64,000 nucleotides of DNA. It comes from Micromonospora trifolii. Lineage in GTDB: Bacteria; Actinomycetota; Actinomycetes; Mycobacteriales; Micromonosporaceae. The notes under the pieces were generated by a model. That model saw nothing but the letters and a program-made list of their open reading frames with translations. It was not told where the DNA came from and did not search any database. This document shows, piece after piece, positions 34,585-43,424 of the stretch (positions are counted from its first letter, which is position 1; every line of letters begins with the position of its first letter). The DNA is taken from contig NZ_JAKKFD010000028.1 of the NCBI RefSeq assembly GCF_022229005.1, positions 1-64,000 on the forward strand. The letters are read 5' to 3'. The position numbers and the translations under genes are program-made.

Positions 34585-37259
34585 AGACGGCGGAGATCAA
34601 GCGGCGGTACCTCGCGCACTTCGAGGCGAATGGCCACACCGTGGTGCCGTCCGCTCCGCTGCCCGCCATCAGCGACCCGAACCTGCTGTTCGTCAACGCC
34701 GGCATGGTGCAGTTCGTCCCGTACTTCCTGGGTCAGCAGACGCCCGCGTACCAGCGGGCGGTCAGCGTGCAGAAGTGCCTGCGCACCCCGGACATCGACG
34801 AGGTCGGTAAGACCAGCCGGCACGGCACGTTCTTCCAGATGAACGGCAACTTCTCCTTCGGTGACTACTTCAAGGCCGGCGCGATCCCGCTGGCCTGGGA
34901 GTTGTCCACGAAGCCGATCGCCGAGGGTGGTTACGGGCTGGATCCGGAGCGGATCTGGCCGACGATCTACCTCGACGACGACGAGGCGTACGAGATCTGG
35001 CGGTCGGTTGGTGTGCCCGCCGAGCGGATCGTGCGCCGGGGCAAGGCGGACAACTTCTGGTCGATGGGCATTCCCGGGCCGTGTGGTCCGTCGTCGGAGC
35101 TGTTCTACGACCGGGGCCCGGAGTACGGCCGCGAGGGCGGCCCGGCGGTCGACGAGGACCGGTACATGGAGTATTGGAACCTCGTCTTCATGCAGTTCGA
35201 GCGGGGTCCGGGCACGACCAAGGAGGACTACCCGATCCTGGGTGACCTGCCGGCGAAGAACATCGACACCGGCATGGGCCTGGAGCGGATGGCCTCGATC
35301 CTGCAGGGTGTGGACAACCTGTACGAGATCGACGAGGTCCGGCCGATCCTGGCCCGGGCGGCCGAGCTGACCGGTAAGCGCTACGGCGCGCACTCCGGGC
35401 ACGTGGCCAGCGAGTCGCACCCGGACGACGTCCGGCTGCGGGTGATCGCGGATCACGTGCGCACGGCGCTGATGCTGATCGGCGACGGTGTCACCCCGTC
35501 GAACGAGGGTCGCGGGTACGTGCTGCGCCGGATCATGCGCCGGGCGATCCGGTCGATCCGGCTGCTGGGCTGGCAGGACCGGGCGCTGCCCGAGCTGCTG
35601 CCGGTGGCCCGGGACTGCATGGCGCCGTCGTACCCGGAGCTGGCGACCGACTTCGACCGGATCGCGGATTACGCGTACGCGGAGGAGGAGGCGTTCCTGT
35701 CCACCCTGCGGGCCGGCACCACGATCCTGGACACCGCGATCGCGGAGACCCGCACGGCGGGCGGCTCCGCGCTGTCCGGGGCGAAGGCGTTCCAGCTGCA
35801 CGACACCTACGGCTTCCCGATCGATCTGACCCTGGAGATCGCCGCGGAGCAGGGCCTCACTGTCGACGACGAGGGGTTCCGGCGGCTGATGGCCGACCAG
35901 CGGACCCGGGCGAAGGCGGACGCGCAGGCCCGCAAGACGGGGCACGTCGACCTGTCGGCGTACCGGTCGGTGCTCGACGCGGGTGGCCCGGTGACGTTCA
36001 CCGGGTACAGCGAGGTGTCCCGCGAGTCGACGGTGCGGGCGCTGCTCGGCGCCGACGGTCCGCGCCAGGCGGCGACCGAGGGCGACACCATCGAGCTGGT
36101 GCTGGACACCACCCCGTTCTACGCCGAGGGCGGTGGGCAGCAGCCCGACCAGGGCATGATCACGGTTGGTGGCGGGCAGGTCGAGGTGCTCGACGTGCAG
36201 CAGCCGGTGCCGGGCCTGATCGTGCACCGCGCCCGGGTGATCCGGGGCGAGGTACGCGCCGGTGAGGCCGGCTTCGCCGAGATCGACACGACCCGGCGTC
36301 GGGCGATCTCCCGGTCGCACACCGCCACGCACCTGGTGCACCAGACCATGCGCAACTTCCTCGGTGAGTCGGCCACGCAGGCGGGGTCGCTGAACGCCCC
36401 CGGTCGGCTCCGGTTCGACTTCAACACCCCGACCGGGGTGTCGCCGAGCGTCCTGCGCGACGTGGAGCAGCAGGTCAACGAGGTGTTGCTGGCCGACCTG
36501 GAGGTGCACGCCTTCATCACCTCGTTGGAGGAGGCGCGGCGCATCGGCGCGATGGCGCTCTTCGGCGAGAAGTACGGCGAGGAGGTGCGGGTCGTCGAGG
36601 TGGGTGACTACGCCCGGGAGCTGTGTGGCGGCACGCACGTGGCCCGCTCGGCCCAGCTCGGCCTCGTGAAGATCCTCTCCGAGTCGTCGATCGGCTCCGG
36701 TGTCCGCCGGGTCGAGGCGCTGGTCGGCATGGACGCCTTCGGCTTCCTGGCCAAGGAGCACCTGTTGGTCTCCCGGCTGGCCGAGCTGTACCGGGTGCCC
36801 AACGATCAGGTCGCCGACCGGGTGGAACAGACCGTCACCCAGCTTCGGGACGCCGAGAAGGAGCTGGAGAAGCTGCGTGCCCAGCTGGTGCTGGGTGGCG
36901 CGGCGGCGCTCGCGGCGCAGGCGAAGGACGTGCGCGGAGTCGCGTACGTGGGCACCGAGGCGCCGGAGGGCGCGGCCGGCAACGATGTGCGCACCCTGGC
37001 CCAGGAGATCCGCGGCAAGATCGACCCGGCGCGGCCGGCGGTCGTGGCGGTGGCGGCGCGGTCGAACGGCAAGGCGTCCCTGGTGGTGGCGGTCAACGCG
37101 GCGGCGCGCAGCCGGGGCCTGGCCGCGTCGGATCTGGTGAAGGCGGCGTTCTCCGGGCGCGGCGGTGGCAGCCCCGATCTGGCTCAGGGCGGCGGTCTGC
37201 CGGCGGCCGAGGCGCCGAACCTGCTGCTCACCGTCGAGAAGGCGATCACTGAAGCGTGA
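34581..37259 (+). CDS. alaS: Alanyl-tRNA synthetase
   Basis: An 892-residue class II synthetase with all expected parts: the catalytic domain (FVNAGMVQFVPYFLGQQTP, QKCLRTPDIDEVGKTSRHGT), the editing domain with zinc ligands SHTATHLVH (about 579) and CGGTH (about 682), and the C-terminal oligomerisation/C-Ala domain ending in GGSPDLAQGGG. ATG 34581 lies in an ATGA overlap with the preceding small gene. A hairpin follows the stop. Confidence 0.97.
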   Translation: MKTAEIKRRYLAHFEANGHTVVPSAPLPAISDPNLLFVNAGMVQFVPYFLGQQTPAYQRAVSVQKCLRTPDIDEVGKTSRHGTFFQMNGNFSFGDYFKAGAIPLAWELSTKPIAEGGYGLDPERIWPTIYLDDDEAYEIWRSVGVPAERIVRRGKADNFWSMGIPGPCGPSSELFYDRGPEYGREGGPAVDEDRYMEYWNLVFMQFERGPGTTKEDYPILGDLPAKNIDTGMGLERMASILQGVDNLYEIDEVRPILARAAELTGKRYGAHSGHVASESHPDDVRLRVIADHVRTALMLIGDGVTPSNEGRGYVLRRIMRRAIRSIRLLGWQDRALPELLPVARDCMAPSYPELATDFDRIADYAYAEEEAFLSTLRAGTTILDTAIAETRTAGGSALSGAKAFQLHDTYGFPIDLTLEIAAEQGLTVDDEGFRRLMADQRTRAKADAQARKTGHVDLSAYRSVLDAGGPVTFTGYSEVSRESTVRALLGADGPRQAATEGDTIELVLDTTPFYAEGGGQQPDQGMITVGGGQVEVLDVQQPVPGLIVHRARVIRGEVRAGEAGFAEIDTTRRRAISRSHTATHLVHQTMRNFLGESATQAGSLNAPGRLRFDFNTPTGVSPSVLRDVEQQVNEVLLADLEVHAFITSLEEARRIGAMALFGEKYGEEVRVVEVGDYARELCGGTHVARSAQLGLVKILSESSIGSGVRRVEALVGMDAFGFLAKEHLLVSRLAELYRVPNDQVADRVEQTVTQLRDAEKELEKLRAQLVLGGAAALAAQAKDVRGVAYVGTEAPEGAAGNDVRTLAQEIRGKIDPARPAVVAVAARSNGKASLVVAVNAAARSRGLAASDLVKAAFSGRGGGSPDLAQGGGLPAAEAPNLLLTVEKAITEA

Positions 37260-37278
37260 TAGATCATTACTCTGAGTC

Positions 37279-37304
37279 AGGGCGGGCCGTTCGGTCCGCC
37301 CTGG
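37279..37304. terminator. Hairpin between alaS and ruvX
   Basis: CAGGGCGGGCC-gttc-GGTCCGCCCTG, an 11-bp stem with one G-U pair, 27 nt before the ruvX start. Terminator or partial attenuator; the arrangement resembles the secF-apt junction. Confidence 0.65.
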
Positions 37305-37331
37305 TTCGTACCCGGCCAGCGGTGACCGTCG

Positions 37332-37790
37332 GTGGCTGAGCTGACGCGCGGTGTGCGGATCGGCGTGGATGTCGGTCAGGTGCGGGTGGGCGTGTCCCGC
37401 TCGGATCCGGACGGGATCCTGGCAACGCCGCTGGTCACCCTGGCCCGCGACAACACGGCGGCGCCGGACGCGGTGCCGAGCGACCTCGCCGAGCTGGCCG
37501 CGTTGGTGGCCGAGCACGAGGCCGTCGGGGTTGTCGTCGGCCTTCCGGTCAATCTCGCCGGCAAGCACGGTCCTGCGGCCGTCCATGTGAAGGCGTACGC
37601 TGACCGACTGGTCGATGTGATAGCGCCTGTCCCGGTAACGCTCACTGACGAGAGGATGTCGACCGTGGTCGCTTCTCGTAGGCTTGCCGAGCGTGGCGTC
37701 CGAGGTAAACGTCAACGTGCGGTTGTCGATCAGGCGGCCGCGGTGGAGATCCTGCAGAGCTGGCTGGATGCGCAGCGGAGGCGGACGTAA
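37332..37790 (+). CDS. ruvX: Holliday junction resolvase-like RuvX (YqgF family)
   Basis: A 152-residue RNase-H-fold protein with the YqgF N-terminal signature RIGVDVGQVRVGVS carrying the first catalytic Asp, VVGLPVNLAGKHGPAAVHVK, and the DERMSTVVASRRL segment with the Glu/Asp region. Family members are linked to 16S rRNA 5' maturation. GTG 37332 begins the conserved part. Its TAA overlaps the mltG ATG by one base. Confidence 0.92.
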   Translation: MAELTRGVRIGVDVGQVRVGVSRSDPDGILATPLVTLARDNTAAPDAVPSDLAELAALVAEHEAVGVVVGLPVNLAGKHGPAAVHVKAYADRLVDVIAPVPVTLTDERMSTVVASRRLAERGVRGKRQRAVVDQAAAVEILQSWLDAQRRRT

Positions 37791-38992
37791 TGATCGACGA
37801 TCTGGACCTTGGGTTCGACGAGCCGGAGCGGGGGGAGAAGGGTCGGCACCGGCGCGGCTTCCGCAAGGGCAAGGGCAAGGGCGGGTCCGGCGGCGGCCGG
37901 GGCAAGACCTTCCTGGCTCTGCTGATGGCCCTGCTCCTGTTGGGCGGCATCGGCGGCGGCGCGTTCTACGGCTTCGACCGCATCCAGAACTACTTCGTCA
38001 CCCCCGACTACGACGGCAGCGGGGCCGGTGAGATCACCGTCGAGATCAAGAACGGCGCGTTGCTCGCCGACATGGCCGACGCCCTCGTGGCAGCCGACGT
38101 GGTGAAGAGCCAGAAGGCTTTCATCGAGGCGGCCGAGGCCAACACACGCAGCAAGAACATCCAGCCGGGCACGTACAAGCTGCGCAAGCAGATGAGCGGC
38201 GCGAGCGCCGTGACGGCGATGCTCGACCTGAAGAACAAGATCGTCAACGGGCTGACCATCCCCGAGGGCCGCACGAGCTTCAACATCTACAAGCTGCTCT
38301 CCGAGAAGACCAAGATCCCGGTCAAGGACTTCCAGGCCGCCGCGAAGGACCCCGAAGGGCTCGGCGTCCCGGACTGGTGGTTCAAGCGCGCCGACGGCAA
38401 GAAGAGCGTCAAGTCCATCGAAGGATTCCTCTTCCCGGACACGTACGAGATCCCGCCGAAGTCCACTGCCGAGAGCGTCCTCAAGCTGATGGTGAACCGC
38501 TTCCTCTCGGTGAGCGGGGAGATGAAGTTCGCCGACCGAGTGCAGGAGGAGCGGGGCGGCGTCAGCCCGTACGAGGCGCTGATCGTGGCATCGCTGGCCC
38601 AGGCCGAGGCGGGCAACAAGGACGACCTGGGCAAGGTCGCCCGGGTGGCCTACAACCGGGCGTACGGCGAGTTCCCGTGCAACTGCCTGGAGATGGACGT
38701 CACCGTCAACTACTACCTGGAGTCGATCGGCAAGCCGACCAAGTCGTCCAAGCAGATGACCGAGGCCGAGCTGAACGACCAGAAGAACCCGTACAACCGC
38801 AAGCTGCGGGGCATGATCCCCACCCCGATCAACAACCCCGGCAAGGAGGCCCTGGAAGGAGCGATGAACCCGCCGCCGGGCAAGTGGCTCTTCTTCGTGG
38901 CGATCGACAAGCAGGGCCACTCGGAGTTCGCCGAGACGCCGGAGCAGCACGAGCGCAACAAGGACAAGGCCCGGGAGGCCGGCATCATCTGA
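37790..38992 (+). CDS. mltG: Endolytic murein transglycosylase MltG
   Basis: A 400-residue membrane-bound lytic transglycosylase that cleaves nascent glycan strands. It has a basic Gly-rich cytosolic N-terminus (1-38), a TM helix (about 40-60), a LysM-like region and the YceG domain with the catalytic Glu at about 273 in SLAQAEAGNKDD, followed by the conserved NPYNRKLRGMIPTPINNPG block. The ruvX-mltG-aroE order is conserved in actinobacteria. A large palindrome follows its stop. Confidence 0.95.
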   Translation: MIDDLDLGFDEPERGEKGRHRRGFRKGKGKGGSGGGRGKTFLALLMALLLLGGIGGGAFYGFDRIQNYFVTPDYDGSGAGEITVEIKNGALLADMADALVAADVVKSQKAFIEAAEANTRSKNIQPGTYKLRKQMSGASAVTAMLDLKNKIVNGLTIPEGRTSFNIYKLLSEKTKIPVKDFQAAAKDPEGLGVPDWWFKRADGKKSVKSIEGFLFPDTYEIPPKSTAESVLKLMVNRFLSVSGEMKFADRVQEERGGVSPYEALIVASLAQAEAGNKDDLGKVARVAYNRAYGEFPCNCLEMDVTVNYYLESIGKPTKSSKQMTEAELNDQKNPYNRKLRGMIPTPINNPGKEALEGAMNPPPGKWLFFVAIDKQGHSEFAETPEQHERNKDKAREAGII

Positions 38993-39007
38993 CCGGCCGG
39001 GTCATTC

Positions 39008-39070
39008 CATAAAGGCTCCCTTCCCATTGCGACCACAATTATGGTCGCTGTTGGGAAGGGAGCCTTTATG
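39008..39070. terminator. Long two-part palindrome, bidirectional terminator
   Basis: Outer arms CATAAAGGCTCCCTTCC (39008-39024) and 39054-39070 are perfect over 17 bp. An inner perfect stem GCGACCA / TGGTCGC surrounds a 6-nt loop. It lies between the convergent mltG and peptidoglycan-binding genes. Confidence 0.85.
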
Positions 39071-39103
39071 TGTCAGCTCTGACACGCAATTACCGCGTCA
39101 TTG

Positions 39104-39595
39104 TCAGTGACTCGTTCCGGTCCAGGTGCCGGTGCGCGGGTTGAGGAACGTCCACACGCCGTTGCTGTTCTGCTTGCGCAGACCGAACGTGCGGTTGTAG
39201 CCGTAGTAGAAGTACCCGGTCTGGGTGCTCGTGTCGAACCCGGTGTTGCGGTTGACCGCGCCGTACGCCTCACCCCAGGTCTGCGGCCCGACCGACCCGT
39301 CGATGCCGACGTTCATCACGTCCTGCCAGGTCCGGGTCTTGGCGGCGGTGTTGGAGCCGAACTCACCGTCGATGAAGCTGCTGCCGACGGTGCCGCTCAG
39401 ATCGTCGGCCCAGACGATGGCCTGCCAGAGCCGCACGATGTTGCCGCTACGGACGCAGGAGCTGGACTGGCACAGCTGGTGGTTGTCGGACCAGCTGCCC
39501 GCTGCGGCGTCCGCCCTCGCGGGTGCTGCGGTCATCAGCGAAAGACTGAAAACCGCGGCAATCGCGATAAGGGCACGGAGAATGCTTTTGTTCAA
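39104..39595 (-). CDS. Secreted peptidoglycan-binding-domain protein
   Basis: A 163-residue exported protein. A signal peptide (residues 1 to about 28, ending ARA-DA) precedes two PG_binding_1-like half-repeats (DGEFGSNTAAKTRTW at 76-90; DGSVGPQTW at 99-107) and an aromatic-rich C-terminus. The TTG start at 39595 is preferred because AAGGGG precedes it and it begins a proper signal peptide; an ATG 66 nt upstream would add a poor N-terminus. It interrupts mltG-aroE on the opposite strand. Confidence 0.78.
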   Translation of the reverse strand: MNKSILRALIAIAAVFSLSLMTAAPARADAAAGSWSDNHQLCQSSSCVRSGNIVRLWQAIVWADDLSGTVGSSFIDGEFGSNTAAKTRTWQDVMNVGIDGSVGPQTWGEAYGAVNRNTGFDTSTQTGYFYYGYNRTFGLRKQNSNGVWTFLNPRTGTWTGTSH

Positions 39596-39766
39596 GGTTT
39601 CCCCTTTTCCGATCGGCGCTTCCGTCCCCGGAATGCTTTCACCAACGTCGATGTGGGTCAAGCGATAACCCGGTCACCTGGGGCGGCCGCAGGGCCGGTT
39701 CTCTGGTGCCCGGGCCGGGGTTCTGGGTACTGTCGATCCCGACGTGCGGGGGAGGGCGGGGACGTG

Positions 39767-40612
39767 ATGTCGACAGTGACCGGGCCGCCGGCTGCCACCC
39801 GTAGGGCTGCGGTGCTGGGCAAGCCGATCGCGCACTCCCTCTCCCCGGTGATCCACACCGCGGGTTACGTCGCCGCCGGCCTGACCCTGTGGTCGTACAC
39901 CCGGATCGAGTGCGCGGCGGCGGAGCTGCCGGATCTCGTCGCCGGCCTGGGCCCGGAGTGGGCCGGGTTGTCGGTGACCATGCCAGGCAAGGAGGCGGCG
40001 CTCGCCGTGGCCGACGCCGCGTCGCCGGTCGCCGCCGCCGTCGGCGCGGCCAACACGTTGGTACGCCGTCCGGACGGCTCCTGGTACGCGGACAACACCG
40101 ACGTCGCCGGAATGGTGCGGGTGCTGACCGACGCCGGCGTGACCGCCGGTGGCGCCGTGACGGTGCTCGGAGCCGGCGGGACGGCCCGCGCCGCGGTCGC
40201 GGCTGCCGCCCAGCTGGCCTGTTCGTCGGTGACGGTGGTGGCCCGCCGGGCCGAGGCGGTCGAAGGCCTCCGCCCTGTGGCAGACGCTTTGGGTATCGCG
40301 CTGAGCGCCGGATCCTGGGCCGACGCGCCCCGGCACTTGGCCGCCGAGGTGGTCGTATCCACCGTGCCGAGAGGCGTCGCCGATCCGTTGGCCAAAGTGG
40401 CTGTCTGGTCGCCGGACGCGGTCTTCTTCGACGCGCTCTATGATCCGTGGCCGACGCCTCTGGCCGTCGCTGCTGTCGCGGCGAACCTGCGGGTGGTGTC
40501 CGGACTGGACCTGCTGCTGGCCCAGGCTGTCGGTCAGTTCGAGCAGTTCACCGGAGTTGTCGCACCCCGCCCGGCGATGGCCGCCGCGCTCGCGGCGGCC
40601 ATCGCCAACTGA
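39767..40612 (+). CDS. aroE: Shikimate dehydrogenase
   Basis: A 281-residue NADPH-dependent enzyme reducing 3-dehydroshikimate to shikimate. GKPIAHSLSPVIH at the N-terminus holds the shikimate-binding Ser residues, SVTMPGKEAAL the catalytic Lys, ADNTDVAGMV the catalytic Asp, and VLGAGGTARAA the NADP motif; the end reads VVSGLDLLLAQAVGQFEQF. Start ATG 39767 or the GTG three bases earlier. Normally followed by aroC in this lineage, but here aroC lies 14.6 kb further on. Confidence 0.95.
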   Translation: MSTVTGPPAATRRAAVLGKPIAHSLSPVIHTAGYVAAGLTLWSYTRIECAAAELPDLVAGLGPEWAGLSVTMPGKEAALAVADAASPVAAAVGAANTLVRRPDGSWYADNTDVAGMVRVLTDAGVTAGGAVTVLGAGGTARAAVAAAAQLACSSVTVVARRAEAVEGLRPVADALGIALSAGSWADAPRHLAAEVVVSTVPRGVADPLAKVAVWSPDAVFFDALYDPWPTPLAVAAVAANLRVVSGLDLLLAQAVGQFEQFTGVVAPRPAMAAALAAAIAN

Positions 40613-40708
40613 CGAACCAAAATCGCGCAGTCTTAAGCATCTGGCGACAGCCCTCACGTAATTTCGTGCGCTGCGTGATTTATCTGTCGCCGGACATCAT
40701 TCGACTGG

Positions 40709-41092
40709 CTACCTCCCGCAGGTTGGCGAATTCATGATTCGGATTTTGTCCACGATCTCACCACGGATGTGCGCGTTGCCTCTGTTCGGGGGGAGGCAAT
40801 ACTCGTACCCGTTGGTGTAATGGAGGAGAGCTCCATCATCATTTCGGGTGTTGTAGACGGAGAAGGAACCCTCGCTGCTGGAGCCGAGGTCCTGGTAACC
40901 GGTCGTGATGTCTTGGTACGAGGCTGTGGGGTTGTTGGCGAGCGAACGCGCTTCGGTCAGGTAGAAGCAGACGCGCGGATAGGTGCAGCCTCTCGCGGAA
41001 CCTGCGCTGGCAACAGATGTGTCCACCGCGACTATGCCAGCAGTTGCGGCCGTCGTCGCTAGTGCTGCAGCTAATAGAGCTCGAATCCTCAC
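40709..41092 (-). CDS. Small secreted cysteine-containing protein
   Basis: A 127-residue exported protein: signal peptide to about residue 30 (VASA cleavage), then a compact mature domain with four cysteines (36, 42, 99, 125) and an aromatic, Asn/Gly-rich body. The spacing CxxxxxC near the start and the RNDDGALLHYTNG segment resemble peptidase-inhibitor I36 or beta/gamma-crystallin-like small secreted proteins, but I cannot assign it firmly. GTG 41092 has a GGGAGAA site. Locally lower GC than its neighbours. Confidence 0.65.
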   Translation of the reverse strand: MRIRALLAAALATTAATAGIVAVDTSVASAGSARGCTYPRVCFYLTEARSLANNPTASYQDITTGYQDLGSSSEGSFSVYNTRNDDGALLHYTNGYEYCLPPNRGNAHIRGEIVDKIRIMNSPTCGR

Positions 41093-41552
41093 AGTTCTCC
41101 CTCGTGATTATCAGGGCACCTGTAGCCCGTGTTGTTTATGAACACTACTGAGCCAGGCATCCATGGTCAACACTGCGAACTGGAAGGAATCGCAAGGGTT
41201 GAACGGTCTGAGGGTGGCGACCGCGCCGGGATTGAGACCGCCGGCCGGAACGGGGCACGCGTCCCGCCTGCCCACTGCCGCAGCGCTTGCCTGCCTCTGG
41301 ATCGCGGATGTCGGTGCGGCTCGTTTTTGGGTAGTGTCCGGTTTGGACCTCCTGCTGGCTCAGACGGTGGGCCAGTCCGATCCGTTCGACGTCGTTCGGC
41401 AGGGGCGGTGCGGGACGCGCTGAGGCAGGTAGCCGAAGGAGGCTTTCTTAGCTGACGGTTAAGACGCGCTTACGGAAAACTGTCCTACCTGCCACATGTC
41501 CTGGTCATCGATACGCTGCTCACCGTTACGGACGCAGACACAGGGAGTTTCC
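41093..41552. other. 460-bp intergenic region at the left edge of the polysaccharide island
   Basis: Holds the divergent promoters of the small secreted protein and the GH26-type gene and a degenerate aroE 3' fragment (41329-41423). No functional gene is supported here. Composition is more mixed than in flanking genes. Confidence 0.6.
41329..41423 (+). pseudogene. Degenerate 3' fragment of aroE
   Basis: The translated stretch VVSGLDLLLAQTVGQ matches the aroE product (VVSGLDLLLAQAVGQ) at 14 of 15 residues, and the DNA is clearly similar over about 50 bp to 40492-40545. After that it diverges and stops at TGA 41421-41423. Upstream codons show only faint similarity and no dehydrogenase motifs. 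It is a remnant, not a working gene, and sits on the island side of the complete aroE. Confidence 0.75.
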
Positions 41553-43259
41553 TTGACCAGGCACGGTATGCACCGCATCACCCGGTTCCGCTCCGGACCC
41601 CGGCGTAAGGCGATTGCCATCGGCGTGGTCGGCGGTTCGGTGGTGGCCGGCATCGTGGCGACCATGATGCCGCTGCTGGCCAGCGACGACCTGTCGATCC
41701 GGGCGGCGGCCGACACCACCGCCACCGCGGTGTCGCAGGACGGTGACAACGCGGCCAAGTCGACGCTGGCCACCTGCGCGGCGCGCTGCGACGGCAACCC
41801 GCGCGGTGGCCGCGAGGCGGTCATCGAGTTCGCTGTGACCACGGTGCCGTCCACAGCGGTCAACATCCGGGCGACGCTGCGGGTGCACGCCTGGCAGCAG
41901 TTCGCCGCCACTGTGACGGCGCACGCGTCGCCGCTGAGCGCCCGCGAGTCGCGGCCGCCGCTGACGTCGGCGGGTGCCGCACTGGACAGCGTGACCGGTG
42001 TGTCCAAGGGCGTCAACGAGTGGGACGTCTCCAAACTGGTCACCGGCAACGGCACCTGGACGGTCTCGTTGGCGCAGAGCGGCCTGGAGAGCCGGATCTA
42101 CTGGGCGTCGGTCGAGAACCGCAACCCGGACCTGCGACCCAGTCTGCTGATCAGCTACGACCTCGGGGCCCGGCCGTCGCCGGTGACGACCACCCGGCCG
42201 GCACCGCCGCCGTCGCCGAGCGCGTCGCCGACCACCGCCGCGCCGAGGCCGTCGCCGACCGTCGCCCCGACCCGGACGGCGACCCCGAGCGCCAGTGGCA
42301 CCCTGCCGTCCGGCAAGTGTGGGTCCGTCTCGGACAAGCTCGTCCCGTCCTGCGGCGCCTGGTGGGGCATGTACTCGCCCGCCGGCGCGGCCGGCGGCTG
42401 GGACCACGGCAAGGCCGTCACCGACGTGGAGACGCAGGTCGGGCGCAAGTTCGACATCGTGCACCGCTACCACGACTTCTCCAACGCCGGCAGCAACGGC
42501 GCCTTCCCCGACGTGTACGAGTCGCAGCAGATGCGCGAAGGCCGGTTGATGTTCTTCGCCTGGGAGTCCCGTGACTTCTCCGCCGGCACGACCCTCAAGT
42601 GGTCGGACGTCTACGGCGGCAAGCAGGACGACACCATCGACGCTGTCGCGGGCCGGATCCGCGCCGCCGGCGTGCCGGTCTTCATCGGCTTCGACCACGA
42701 ACCGGAGGACGAGCCGAACAAGGGCAGCGACGCCGACTTCGTCCGGGCCTGGCGTTACGTCCACGAGAGGTTCGCCAACGCGGGCGCGACCAACGCGGTC
42801 TGGGTCTGGACGATGATGGGTTGGTCCGGGCACTACTCCCGGTACGCCGGCCTGTACCCCGGCGACCAGTACGTCGACTGGGTGGCCTACGACCCGTACA
42901 ACTTCCACGTCTGCAACGGCAGCACTGTGTGGAAGAGCCCGAGCACGACTGTCAGTGGCTTCTACCGGTGGTTGGACGACAACGGCATCGGCGCGGGCAA
43001 GCCCCGGATGCTCGCCGAGTTCGGCACCAACTTCAACTCCGCCGACCCGGGCGCCAAGCAGCGCTGGTTCCAGGAGTTCCCGGCGGCACTGAAGGCGCAC
43101 CCGAAGATCAAGGCGGCGATCTACTTCAACTCGGCCGGTATGACCAGCCGCACGTCGACCTGCGACATGACGATGAATCACGACGCGTCGGCGGTGGCCG
43201 GCTTCACGCAGGCCGGGCAGGACCCCTACCTGCGGCAACCCACCGGAGGTAACCGCTGA
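41553..43259 (+). CDS. Secreted GH26-type glycoside hydrolase with N-terminal DNRLRE-like domain
   Basis: A 568-residue exported protein: signal/anchor helix (about 20-42), a beta-sandwich of the DNRLRE type (about 60-205, GVNEWDVSKLVTGNGTWTVSL), a Pro/Thr/Ser linker (208-250) and a GH26-like TIM barrel. Likely acid/base Glu383 in FIGFDHEPED and nucleophile Glu489 in RMLAEFGT. GH26 enzymes mostly cut beta-mannans; here it may trim the polymer of the adjacent locus. TTG 41553 follows AGGGAG and is preferred over ATG 41569. A hairpin ends the gene. Confidence 0.82.
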   Translation: MTRHGMHRITRFRSGPRRKAIAIGVVGGSVVAGIVATMMPLLASDDLSIRAAADTTATAVSQDGDNAAKSTLATCAARCDGNPRGGREAVIEFAVTTVPSTAVNIRATLRVHAWQQFAATVTAHASPLSARESRPPLTSAGAALDSVTGVSKGVNEWDVSKLVTGNGTWTVSLAQSGLESRIYWASVENRNPDLRPSLLISYDLGARPSPVTTTRPAPPPSPSASPTTAAPRPSPTVAPTRTATPSASGTLPSGKCGSVSDKLVPSCGAWWGMYSPAGAAGGWDHGKAVTDVETQVGRKFDIVHRYHDFSNAGSNGAFPDVYESQQMREGRLMFFAWESRDFSAGTTLKWSDVYGGKQDDTIDAVAGRIRAAGVPVFIGFDHEPEDEPNKGSDADFVRAWRYVHERFANAGATNAVWVWTMMGWSGHYSRYAGLYPGDQYVDWVAYDPYNFHVCNGSTVWKSPSTTVSGFYRWLDDNGIGAGKPRMLAEFGTNFNSADPGAKQRWFQEFPAALKAHPKIKAAIYFNSAGMTSRTSTCDMTMNHDASAVAGFTQAGQDPYLRQPTGGNR

Positions 43260-43288
43260 CGTTCGAAACAGGCTGACCGGACGGCGTT

Positions 43289-43320
43289 CGCCGGGGGGTC
43301 GGACAACCGATCCTCCGGCG
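43289..43320. terminator. Hairpin after the GH26-type gene
   Basis: CGCCGGGGGGTCGG-acaa-CCGATCCTCCGGCG, a 14-bp stem with two G-U pairs, followed by TTCTG. It separates the GH26 and propeller transcription units. Confidence 0.65.
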
Positions 43321-43424
43321 TTCTGTCGGCTTGCGGATTCATGCACCGCCCAATCGGCGGATTTTGTTAACCAGGCTGGACGAGGCACGCTACCTCGGGT
43401 TCTCATCCAATCTGGAGGCGCAGC

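Noticed and set aside
41163..41423. 86-residue ORF containing the aroE-like end as a functional gene
   Set aside because: Only the last 30 or so residues resemble AroE. No NADP or catalytic motif, no ribosome site and no conserved N-terminus.
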